DNA from: Phragmites australis
Taxonomy: Eukaryota; Streptophyta; Magnoliopsida; Poales; Poaceae
Assembly (NCBI RefSeq): GCF_958298935.1
Contig: NC_084938.1
Location: 22,611,501-22,675,500, forward strand
DNA length: 64,000 nt
Reading direction: 5' to 3'
Made by a program: the position numbers and the translations under genes. Within the stretch, counting starts at the first letter, position 1. Every line of letters begins with the position of its first letter. The notes under the pieces are model-generated. The model ran no database searches, had not been told where the DNA came from, and saw only the letters and a program-made list of their open reading frames with translations. Shown here piece after piece: positions 10,988 to 22,196 of the stretch.

Positions 10988-11885
10988 TCAAGTCTTCTTC
11001 TTCTCCTTCTTAATATGATTAATTGTTTTGACCAAGTCCTTTATGGAGATTGGGTGATCAATCTTGGCATTGATATTCTTGATATTCTTCTCTACTTGTG
11101 AGATAAGCTTGGTGACTTCGGGATCCATCTCTTTATTGTTTGAGGTGCTTTGCTCATCTTTTTCATAGCTCTCTTCATTTTCATCTCCATCATCTTCACT
11201 TGAGATTGACTCTTGCTCTTGCCTCCTCATCATTGCCTTCATGTGTTGGCATTGAGCTTGCTTGCTTGTGAGGGCAAGATTCTTGGTGTCGGATGAGGAA
11301 GAAGCTTTCACCCCTATATTCATTGTCATCTCATGGGCGGTGATCTTACCGAGCACTTGACTTGGAGTCATCTTCTTGATGTCATTATTGTCGTAGATGA
11401 TGGAGACTATCAACTTGTACTTTAGAAGAAAATCTTGAAGTATTATTCTCACAACTTGACCATCTTCAATTGGCGTCAAACTTAACCCATTAATCTCATT
11501 GACAAGAATATTCAAACGTGAGTACATGTCGTTAGCACTTTCACGGGGTAGCTGCTTAATGTCATTGAGCTTAGTAACAAGCATATGCTATTTCTCATTA
11601 TGCACATCATTTGTGCCATCATATATTTCAATAAGACTAGTCCAAATATCATGTGCATTGGTGAGAGAATAAACACGATTAAATGCATCAACACATATAG
11701 ATGATAAAAGGATACTTTTTACCAATGCATCTAATTATCTCTCCTTGTTGGTGATGCGTTATCTCATATCTTTCTCGGTGACTCTCCAAACATCTAACCT
11801 TTGGGCTTGCAAATAACAAGTCATTAGAATTTTCCACTAGGGGAGGTTTGTGCCATCAAAAAGTAGAGTATTATAGGAATCCATC
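10988..11885 (-). pseudogene. Copia gag (UBN2/DUF4219 type), broken
   Basis: Read on the minus strand from about 11885, the sequence starts MDSYNTLLFDGTNLP, then WK and on to DVWRVTEKD, the usual Copia gag beginning. It continues through SRLNILVNEINGL and a Lys/Glu-rich tail to the stop at 10988. Stop codons interrupt the first third; the last 198 codons (10988-11584) are open. Gag forms the particle that packages element RNA. Protease, integrase, RT and RNase H are absent, since the element is cut at about 10740. The gene belongs to the minus-strand LTR at 12043-13490. Confidence 0.75.
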
Positions 11886-12042
11886 CTAACCCCGGACGTC
11901 ACAACTCACTAGGCGGTGAAACCTAAACAATAACAATGAGACTAAGGCTCAAGTGCCACTTGAAATGGTGAAACTTTGTGAAAGGTGTGAAGCTCTAACA
12001 CAATTTGAAGAGCTAGATGTGAGCCCTAGCTCTGAGACCAAT

Positions 12043-13490
12043 TGAAAGGATCGGTGACGTCATAAGAGGGGGTTGAATTAGGACACTTAAAGTCTATTTG
12101 GCTCCAAAAAATAATACAAGATAGACCTATATCAATTTGTATCCAAATATGCCCTAGGTTTATCTAGTGTGTCTACTCTATCGATCAAAGCGCTTGCAAT
12201 CTATTTAAGAAGGTAAATTGTAAGTAAGTAAATGCGAAAACGTAAATAAGGTAGAGAGAGCAAACTCGACACAAGGATTCTTTTACATGGTATCAATTGC
12301 ATGAATGTCACCCCCAGTTCACGTTGGAGCTCCACCAAAAATATGCTTCCGGTCGGCACCCAGTCACAGCTATTAAGCCACCAAATCACAAAGACAAGGC
12401 CTCAACCCGGAGAAGCCTCCAAGCCACCAAGGCAAGGCCTCACCACAAGCATCTCTTCCGGTCTCTTGCCACCATGATCACTTCGGAGCTTGAGCCATCA
12501 AGGCAATGGTTTTTGCGTCTCTATACACATGTCTTGTTGCCGCTCCACACCAAGTCAGAGAGTCAACAAGTTGCCAGTGAGTCACCAAGACTCCAAGGTG
12601 CCGACTTACTTCTCTATACATGGTTAGATCACTTTTTGATCCACTCTCTAGGTAGCAATCACCTAGCAACAATCTCTCTAGGCCTATAAGCACTAATCAC
12701 TCACTAATCATGTGCTTAATCATCTTGGATGATCACTTTAAGCATTTTGGTGACTTGGATATCTTCTCAAATGTATATGAGGTTTCCCTAGACTCCAGCA
12801 GCATGCCATACCTTCAAATGACTGAGTGTAGAGGTATTTATAGCATCAAACCCGTGCACTAGCTGTTAACCGAATGGCTCAGAAAACTTGTTAACACCAG
12901 ATTATCCGATGAGAATAGTGGTACTAACACTGAATTATCCGGTGAGTACATCTTCAGAAACTAACCGTTGGACATCCTGAACATCGAACACTCCGGTGTA
13001 TACTTCATCCCCATCACCGGACTATCCGGTGAGTTATCATGAGCCATACTACGCGTTTACAGCTTCTCTGTGTAAATTGCTTTGATGTAAGCTTCCGGTG
13101 TACACAGCACCTGTCACCGGACCATCTAGTGAGGTGTTCTTTGATCTTCAACTCTTGGTAAAACTTCAACAGGAAATACTCTGGTGTGAAGCATTCGGTG
13201 TGTACAACGCATGCACCGGACCTTCCGGTGAGATGATCTTTGTTCTTCTGTGCTTGGATTCTTCTCTGCAAGAATTAGTCATGTGCTTTATACCCTTCAT
13301 TACTGGACTATCTGGTCAGCTTATCTTCATTCTTCAGCACATCACCCTTTTCTAGAAAAATTGCTCTGGTGAGCACATTTGCTAATCACCGGACCTTCTG
13401 GTAAGGTCTTTAGCTCTCTCTCCCCTTTTGTCAGATATGCTCCGGTGAGTTCAACGCCCTGAACACCGAACTATCTGAATGCTGCTGCCG
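12043..13490 (-). mobile_element. Copia-type LTR, inverted relative to the 9.2-10.5 kb copy
   Basis: Read on the minus strand, the LTR ends TCCTTTCA at 12043 and is followed by the primer site at 12029-12040 and gag. It carries the same blocks as the plus-strand LTR (for example 'gtgatcatccaag' and 'ttgctaggtg') and the same CCGG-rich repeat cluster (12890-13460). The outer boundary near 13490 is approximate. The two LTRs form inverted arms about 1.5 kb apart. Confidence 0.65.
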
Positions 13491-14365
13491 TCGCATGGCA
13501 CAATTGCCCTGCACCACCAAACCCAAAGGTCAAGATCTTGGGCCTCTGCTTACGACAAGACCCCAGAAGGGAAGTGGAGGAGGAGGAGAGAGACCATGGA
13601 GTAGGAGGGAATCCTAGAGTAGAAGCAAAGACGACATGCGCAATGCATCCGCATTGGCAGGCTATACCACCTTCTGTGCACAATCACTAGATATAGAGTT
13701 ACAAGTTCAGCTGCCCTATAGATGGCCACATCCACTTGGACACCATGGAGGGAGAATACAATGGTGTTTTTTAGTTGTTTCTCAAGACTGATATATCAAC
13801 AACAACGCCAAAGGTATCATCTTCCATCCATGGTTGCATAAGTAGTATCACCTTACGTATATTGGACACCAATAACCACTTCTTCTTTTTTGACAACACA
13901 ACATATAAACACAAAGTTATAGCAGATTTTGTTAAACACAATACAACATAAACCCAATATAACATATAAACACAACACATGATCTTAACTTACACATGTA
14001 TCCACACTGGCGGCCTATCAACTTAGGAAAGTTAGGATTGAGACCTTGCACAACAGACCAAACATCTATCACTTAAATGATCTATCCATAAAAAAACTTT
14101 ATGTACCACCAGTTGAGCAATTGCATGAAATAGGTTACCAAATATTAAAAGTTTCTAGACCGTTTGTCAGTCACACACACTCACACCATTTACGCATCGC
14201 CATCTTTGGGTAGCATCTATCAGGTTAGTTAGTAGTGACACTCTTAACGAGGTTTGTCCTGGCCCTTAGCACTGTTGTGGCCTTACCTAATGCACTGCCT
14301 TCTCGAGTGAATAAATTGATGATTTGTCACTGAAATGATTGACTCTTTGATTATAATGTCACTCA
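13491..14365. other. Unassigned interval
   Basis: No recognisable gene. ORFs of 60-70 codons on the minus strand (13471-13980) lack known motifs. Confidence 0.4.
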
Positions 14366-15450
14366 TCTCTACTATATAAAGCAGGAGTTGTTCGTGTGTC
14401 ACCTCATCCCACCTCCGCACTCCACCTAATAAAAACCAAAAAAACCAGACAAAAACTCATGCAACTAAGAACCAAGAAAAACCGGACCAACTTATCCAAT
14501 CGTCCTCCTTACCCTCCCCAACCGCACAACCCCCTCGCCACCCATCCTCCTCGCCCTCGTGCATGCTGCATCGCTTTTTAGGATTTTCTTCTCCTCTCCT
14601 CCCCTACCAGATTCGATCGATCCAGTTGAACATCGCCATCGTCCCGTGGTTACGCCGCCCCGGGCCTTCCCATTTGTTTGCTACACCACCCGAGCGCGTC
14701 TTTCACTAACCCACCGCTTGAACGGTTGCCGAGGCCGCCACACTCATAGGAACGCTAGATGAGGTCGGTGTCGTCCTGGTCTTCCGCTCTCCACTGTCAC
14801 GCTAGATGCCTAGATCCGGATGTGGCTCCCAACGCCCTCTTTGCTGTCCTCACCTGGCCGCTGGCTCCTCTCTCCATGCAAACATCACCCCGCACTAGCC
14901 TGACGCATCGTTGGCCGCTTCATCGGCCACTGCATGCCATGTTTCACCAGCTTCCTTCGTGTCAGCCTCCAGCGCCTGGGCGACCAGCCTCCTACACTAC
15001 TCCTCGATCGCACAGGCCTCTTACCACCCTCTCGCCTGCACCGACTGCCCGCTCCCAGGCTCCATTGCATGCCCACGGCCGTGCACATGTACGTCTGCAT
15101 AGGCCACCATCGCGTGCGAGGCGAAGACGAAGAGAGTAATGATGCTTGCCTACAGGGTAGGGTGATCTTTGTCATTCGATTTTGGGTGGGGGTCTCATAT
15201 TCTTCTTCCTCACCAGCCAACAGATCAAGATGAGGGAGAGTGGTGAACCATGTCCACATCCTATGATCGCTGGCCAACAGCACCGGACAACCTCGGAGCT
15301 CCACGGAGCCACGAGGCTTCTATCTACCGGATGCACATTGGCCAACCAAGCCTTTCCTTGGAGGGCCACACTGTCGAACGCGCACTTGCAGCCGTTGTGA
15401 GGTAGGCACATGAATATTTCCTCAATTTCTATGTTTTGTTAGTCAGAGCA
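14366..15450 (+). mobile_element. Candidate Helitron 5' end and adjoining sequence
   Basis: TCTCTACTATATAAAGC begins at 14366 directly after an A. This matches the grass Helitron 5' end (TCTMTAYTA, inserted between A and T). A C-rich segment follows with GC-biased ORFs (for example 14759-15139) that lack known domains, possibly captured fragments. I did not find a convincing 3' hairpin plus CTRR terminus, so the extent is open. The cysteine synthase relic downstream could be part of its cargo. Confidence 0.4.
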
Positions 15451-15490
15451 AGTTTTTGAAGCAGTGAGTTATTTTTCTGTTGGGGTGCAG

Positions 15491-15564
15491 ATTTCGGGGA
15501 AGGTCGAGTTCCAAAACCTGGTGGCAACGTGAAGGACCGTGTGGCTATTAAGATCGCTGAAGAG
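15491..15564 (+). pseudogene. Cysteine synthase-like (PLP-dependent) exon relic A
   Basis: This exon follows the acceptor GGGTGCAG and is followed by the donor GTAATT. One frame reads PGGNVKDRVAIKIAEE, the PLP-lysine region (family motif N-P-G-G-S-V-K-D-R) of plant cysteine synthase/cystathionine beta-synthase-like proteins; the lysine that forms the Schiff base is kept. The upstream half (SGKVEFQN-like) is in another frame, so one base has been lost just before the PGG motif. The next exon lies 17 kb away at 32509, across a CACTA insertion. Such enzymes make cysteine or related thioether amino acids; this copy cannot encode one. Confidence 0.75.
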
Positions 15565-15839
15565 GTAATTTGCGCAATTCTATTCAGACCAATTTGATTT
15601 TGTAGTGGGGATGAACTGCGAAGTAGAATTGATGGCCAGAGCTTACAGAGTCGGTACTTTTACATGTTGAACTGCAGTCTCCTTGCTGAAAGCAGCATAA
15701 ATTGTGAGCCTTGGAGCAGTTAGATACTCTTTGGTACATTGATTTAACCCTTTTAGTTTCTGGACTCTAGAGCAAGCATCACTTCAAATTTCATTCTCAC
15801 ATATCAAATGAAAATGTTCCAATAATCAGCACACACTAC

Positions 15840-16200
15840 TAGAGAATCTATTTGTACAGATGGTTCGTAACCCCAATGCGGGACACTTTTTCGAACCGTC
15901 TGTTGAAAAGAGTCTGTACAAATCAAATTTGTACAGACGGGTTTTGAACTGTCTGTACAAAAACTTGTACAGATGACTCCAATAACGAGCCGCATGTACT
16001 ATGGTAACAGTACAAACTGCACATTATTGGAGCCATCTGTACTATTGTTATAGTACAGACGACTCATTATTGGAACCGTCTGTATTATAGGACATGACAG
16101 TACAGACGGTTCCAATTTTGAGCCGTTTGTATTATTCATATACACAGTACATAATCCATATATTACTGATTGTAACTGACATATCAACAACAAAATACAC
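15840..16200. repeat. CACTA left subterminal repeats
   Basis: Repeated palindromic units of the type TGTACAGACGGNTC..GANCCGTCTGTAC, about ten half-units on both strands. In this family such repeats bind the TNPA-type protein. Confidence 0.75.
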
Positions 16201-16856
16201 ATAGCAGTATATCATACACATAACAGATCATTTACATTCAAACTCCATACACTCTGTAGATCGAACATCTTCATTCAATTTCACACATATCATACAAAGT
16301 CAATATTACAAAGCCTCACAACATTACAAAATCACGAAGCCACATATAAACAGAAGTAAAATGTCAATATTACAAAGCCTCATGACATTTGCATAGCATT
16401 CTTCACTCTTCACTCTTCATTGAGAATTCATTTGCTTCCTATGCCTAACAATAGACCAAAAAATTAGCTTTAGCACAGTGAATTAACAGGAAGTAATGAG
16501 TTCATTTGCTTCATTTCCTATATCATTAGCCATAAAGATATAATACATTAATAGACTGCAAGATACAAGCATTTTCAATATATTGAATTGACTGGCTTCT
16601 GTTGAGATTATAAACCTTAGCTAATAAAGTTTTCGGGATCATGAAATTCGTCGGTCTCCTTTATGATCTCCTCAAGTATGAAACTGACGAGCCTTTTTTG
16701 AATATACATGAGACCGTCCTTCGCGAGATTATTTGTAGGAAATTTATATGTTTGTAGAAGAAACTTAAAATAGTTAGACACAACAATGAAAAATACATTT
16801 TAATATACTATAATTATACTAACTGGCTGATATACTGGTGGACTAGAGCTAACGAT

Positions 16857-19361
16857 TTACAGCATGTACTGGGCAACATAGAACCCACAAAGGTTAGTGC
16901 CCTGCGGCTGCATGTGACATTACAGAAATTTGTGCACGGTAGATTTAGTTCTATGGAATGAATATTATAACGGTAAATGACATGCGACAGAGGAATTATT
17001 ACCAAAAATTTATGTTGGTGGCTCACCGAGAGTTTATCTCTTCGTACAATCCCACCCATCGAAACATACTTCGCGAATGCCCTTGTCAACAAGTCTGTCA
17101 GATCTGAATACCTCTCTTTGTCATAGTACATTAAATCGAGGTATATGTAGTGTTGATTGTGTGTATAGATACAAACTAGCATCCAATGGTCTCGGTAGTT
17201 GTACGGTAGAAGAATAAGGTTCTTCGATCCACAGAGGGCAACCATGGACTCCGCGATGTATTTCTTGACCTCCCTCGAAGACCAAGTGATTGTTGACCCA
17301 CATATGACATGTGGGTCAAGGAATCCGATTCTCAGATTCTTTCTCCTGGCTTCTTGAATCATAAGTCTACACATAAGAGTAATGTAGATGAATAAGCGTA
17401 TCAATAAGTTAGGTGGTTCATTAAGCATAGACCGCGATTAGTAACACTTACAATGTCCAGCATCTCAATAGACCGATATCCAACTTGTCAAGACGGTAGA
17501 GGAGGAATAAATCCTCGAAGGTCACAAGGAAGTGTCTAGCTGGTTGCAGGAAATGTTGCCGCTGGTACTTGGCATTGAAACAAGGAGAAATGTGTTTCTC
17601 CTCATGGAACCTCTTAAGGTATAGGTCGTGCAGAATCGTAATTGTCCAACCCAATTGCTCTAACGCTTTCTTGCTCACTAACGGCTCACCTGGCACATAG
17701 GTGTTTGATAGATGTTCTTCTTCTATCTCCTTGCTTTTGTCCTTCTGTTCGTTGGCTCTGCACTTTCCGAGAGGTGCCGTTTTGGCGGACTGTTGGCCAG
17801 TTTTGCTGGATAATTGTTGTTGCTCATATGGTGCAGAAGGAGATTTGCCCTTTGGCAGAGCACAACGAAAAGAGAAGTCACTGCCATCGTGTACTGGAGA
17901 TAGAGGCCGCAGAGGCGGTGGAGGTGCAACCAGTGTTATGAACTTCTTCGGCCACTGGATGAAGGAGTGGATGGCCTCCCAAAGTGTCCTGACGTCGTCC
18001 TCTAGGGGAATAGGAATTGGGAGGGACGTGCAATTCTTGTATACCATATCCACTGGCACCCTAGTGTAACTAGGCTCTAGCGGGAGTCCATGGATCGTCT
18101 GATCCCCGCCACATGGGAACCCCAAGCCTGTGCCAACCTCAATGATGTTATCGGTGCCAATAGTGGTGGGCAATACAAGTTTGTACTTGGTGGCCGCCTC
18201 TATGTCATTGATGGGGTATCTCTCACCAGGAACCTCTTTTGGAATGTCATCGTCAGGGGTGTTACCTTCAAATCTGTCGATAAGGAAGTCTTGTTGATCG
18301 AGCATGTTATCTGGATCATTCCCTGGTGCAGATGCACACCTGATCCGGTGCTGAGCCAATGCAGATTCAAGTGTCGTAGCTACATCCTACTGCCTCATTG
18401 CCCATACTCGCTCCTCGACATGTTGTTCCATCATTTATGCAAGCATATTCATTTATTCTTTCATCCTTCCTTTGACCTCAGTGACAATTTGCATTCTCAT
18501 CCGTTCACGCTCGGCTGCTTCACGCTCAACTTTGTTTCTCCTTCGACTCCTATATGAATCAGCGTCATCAGGGAATTCCAACTTCCATGGAACAAAAACA
18601 CCTATGCCACGCGTGCTACTCGGGTGCTCTTTGTTCCCTAGGGTCGAGGTTAGTATGTCTTTTTCCTGAGATGGCTGAAATGATCCTTGAATGGATTCTT
18701 TCGAAAGTTACAGGATCCTTTGAGCCACTTGCTCGGTTTCTAGCTTCCTGAAGGTGACGGAACCATCGGCCAATCATACGGCCCTTCCTCGAAACCGGTT
18801 CTGGGCCCGCCTCTCCGGGATCTGTGAAAATGGTGTGGAGCAGTTCTCCCGAGCTGCCTGCTCATCCTCCTTGTCCCAGTCTAACTCCTTGTGCGCGTAC
18901 CCGCTGGTGCTGAGCCTGTGGGGGTGCGTGTTGTGTGACTGGCACGCCTTGTTAGCCTGACTCTGCTACTGAAATTGTTTAGACTAGCACCTCATCACAA
19001 ACTATGCCCATTGATTCGCCAAGTACCCATTAGCAACATTATTGAGGACGAGATCATGCTTCACATATGTATTATACAGCTCGCTCTTGAAGGTCTTCCA
19101 CGCCTTGCCCATCTTGGCCATTGCCTATCTTTCCACGTCCTCCAAGGAGTATCCTTCAGGGAAGTCAAATTGTGCTTTAATTGTTTCCCACAAGAAAGTT
19201 TTCTTGTTCTGCGACACGACCTTCCAGTTTGGGTAGGTTACCCTGACCTTTATCCGTCCAAGTGAGGCGTATGCCCTACAAAATGCCGCCTGAACTTGCT
19301 GAGGCTGTGTTGGCACGCCTGCCTCATTGACGTGAGTTATGGTGTAGTGACACGTGGGCAT
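16857..19361 (-). pseudogene. CACTA TNPA-like gene with Ulp1-type C48 peptidase end
   Basis: Minus-strand coding segments in order: 19361-19125 (VRVTYPNWKVVSQNKKTFLW, as in the plant En/Spm protein family), 18359-17448 (KLVLPTTIGTDNIIEVGTGL, FPCGGDQTIHGLPLEPSYTR, then IQWPKKFI, a conserved grass CACTA block), and 17428-16857 with a Ulp1/SUMO-protease-like fold. In the last, DHWMLVCIY carries the catalytic His, IYLDLMYYD the Asp, and PQGTNLCGFYVAQYML (about 16905-16857) the Gln and Cys. Exon joins are not fully solved and several frames are broken (about 18360-19125). The protein would bind subterminal repeats or process SUMO-like proteins. Whether any part is expressed is unknown. Confidence 0.65.
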
Positions 19362-20989
19362 CTGATTTTTGCCTCGACCACCTTGCTTTCACTTCTGCGT
19401 CTGATATTCTTCTATTTGTTCCTGAGAAGTGGCATCAACATCTTGTTGAGTAGCAACCCCCTCTTGTTGTTGAGGGGAAGAGGCCGGAGACAGTTCAAGT
19501 TCATCTCTAGTCGTCATCTTCAAAATAGGAAAATGTCAGAAGATTATTCACATAAATAGAGAAAAGAAAAGGAATCAAGGTATGTGTTTTAAACTTTCAA
19601 TTAAATTTAACATAGTCACCAAATATACAATAATGTATCCATAGTCACCAAAATTGGCATGTCGACCCATTTTCTTTGGGATCACGACCCTTGACTTTGT
19701 GCTTCTTCTCGGGGTCATCGACTCGGAATACTCGGGTCATCGATCTGTGTCACGAATTGTTGTCTCAAAGATATATACCTCTTCGTATCCTATTTTTCTC
19801 AAGTGTCAACCCTGTTCCTTGATCCAGTCGACCCAAAATTCTGTTAACTATGCTCAACATTGTTGGTTTATACATGCAGCCAACCAAACATGTAAATCTC
19901 AAAAGATTCTGCATCTGTGCAACCTAGCCTAAGCACATGCACCTTACCGTTTATGCCATAACTACAAGTATCTTGGATCACTTGTTCATTTTTAACTTAA
20001 TTATCAAATTCACCATGCAGCTATACTCAATTTTTTATCATACATGTTTTTAGCTAGTATAACAAAGAACTATAGAACTTAAAGGAGTCATTACTCTTTA
20101 CTTTCCATAAATGTCAAGTCACATAAAGTCCTTAATTTTTTCTCATATAATTTATATGCACTAAAAACCACAATATTCTAGAAACAAAGCAGCACAATTG
20201 CCGCACTAAATTTCCTAGTGACCATAAAAAGAGCGCAAAAACAATGAAGTAATATATTTAATATATTTATATTAAGACAAAACGCTTATAAACTAAGGAT
20301 CACTATATTTGAACTAATTACCGACCTTTATAGTTTTGAAAAATATTTACCATGGTATAAAATGCACAAAAATGATTTGGTGGTGCTTACTTTGTATTCA
20401 CCTAAAATGATAACGAACTACATATTACACGTTACTTAGTAGTACGATTCTTGTTGCTTGCTTAATTTCAATACCGCTTGAGAACCCGTATTAGTGGTTT
20501 AGTGCTCTTGTGCTAAGAAGACTCTATCAAGGTAAAAATTTTACAGTGATGCCCTCGGAAATTTTATGGCCTTTGAACATTTTACTCATAAAACCTACAA
20601 GCTATCATGTTCTGAGATAGTTCATTCAGAACTACACATCCAACTCTGAGACAGTTCAGTCAGAACTACACAGTTAGAACTACACATCCAATACAGAACT
20701 TATGCACTGACGCCTCCCATGGCCGTTGACGTTACAATATCCTCAGTGCAGCAACTTCACAAGAACTTCATCCCCTCCTTTCAAGTGGCAACGTGATTCC
20801 AGAAGGAAATTGTATGGCTACTCACCACTGTGGACGACATCGGGGCGACGGTCGACGGAGTTGGGGCGGCGAGATTCGCGGTCAGCGCGACGGTGGACGG
20901 CATCGGGGCGGCGATGGATGAGGTTGTTGCGACAGTGGACGGCGTCGGGGTGGCAGTGGTCAGCATCGGGGCGACGGTTGGTGGTGCGG

Positions 20990-21240
20990 GTTGGACAAAA
21001 TGGTATTTATACCCTTATACCCTCCTTACTACAGACGGTTCATAATTTTGCACTGTCTGTACTAATATTATTACAGATAGCTATATGTAATGAGTCGTCT
21101 GAATTAATGTTATTTGTACAGATGGCTAAATGCAACAAGCCATCTGTACTAATGTTATCTGTACAGACGGCTCTTTATATATAGTCACCTGTAATAATAT
21201 TACAGACGGTTACCAGTAGTAACCCGTTTGTACTATTGAA
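20990..21240. repeat. Internal cluster of CACTA subterminal-type repeats
   Basis: Palindromic units such as ACAGATGGCT..AGCCATCTGT and ACAGACGGTT..AACCCGTTTGT are repeated about six times. They match the repeats at both ends of the CACTA but lie between its two genes. A GC-rich, CGGGGCG-repeated stretch (20830-20990) adjoins and may be the leader of the TNPA-like gene. Confidence 0.65.
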
Positions 21241-21539
21241 ATCCAAACAAATCTTTAAAACTTGTAAAATTCATAAATAATTCATACAAATTCCAAATAA
21301 GATGAATTTTTATGGAAATTTATAGTTTAATGTGTACTATCACATGGTGTAGGTATCATTAAACCTAAATATTAAATTGAATTAAATCTAGCAAAATTCA
21401 TAACTAATTCATACAAACTCCAAATTAATGAGATAAAATTTTGACATATTACATTGCAATATATAGGTACATAACAATCGAGTAACATCATACATTTTTA
21501 ACAATCAACCCTTCTTGATGATCGACGCATAGATAGGAA

Positions 21540-22196
21540 GCGGCCCCGGTTGGAAGTTGTTCTTCGTTAAGGGCAATGCCATCTCCAAGAGGGTACTCAT
21601 CAAATTGATTGTACTCTTCTTCGTCCACAACATTCTCAACTTCGACAATCCTTCTTTTTCCCTGAAGGATTACGTGAAGCTTTGGATTTTCTGGGTCTTA
21701 CACATAAAAGACCTGGACAACTTGCTTGGTGAGTACAAATGGTTTGTCTTTGTATGCGGCACGTTCAAGGTCGAGAGTAGTCATTCCATACTTGTCTATC
21801 TTAACACTTGAGAGTGCAACCCAACGACATCGAAAGAGAGGGATCTTGAAACGTACATAGTCAAGTTCTCAAATCTCCTCTATGTACCCATAGTACGCAG
21901 AGACCCCACGCTTTGTCCTGGAAAGCATCTATGCGCACACTGTTCTTCTATACCTAACTCTTACTATCCCGTGCTCTGGTATAAAAGGTGCACCCATTTA
22001 TGTCGTATGCTTCAAATGTCACGCATGTGTGACTTGACCGTCTTGCCAACCAGATAATATTGTTCTCTGTTGAACTATTATTACTGAATCGCGCTGCCAA
22101 CCAGTTGTTGAAGCTACGGTTGTGTTGTATTGTGATCCAAGCCTCTGTACGACCTAGATTCTCTCTGCACAGCACGTCCTTATGCATGTCGATATG
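21540..22196 (-). pseudogene. CACTA TNPD transposase C-terminal remnant (DUF4216 type)
   Basis: The minus-strand translation begins MHKDVLCRENLGRTEAWITI and continues through WLARRSSHTCVTFEAYDING and FYTRARDSKS. After frameshifts come NSVRIDAF, then segments with CQW-like and VFYVKDP-like features and the KRRIV tail. This is the end of TNP2/TNPD proteins, which carry out excision of CACTA elements. Frameshifts near 21960, 21890 and 21830 break it. At 22196 it is cut by an LTR, so the catalytic core is missing. Confidence 0.7.

Noticed and set aside
14759..15139. 126-codon Pro/Ser/His-rich ORF
   Set aside because: No known domain; composition follows C-rich DNA inside a candidate Helitron.
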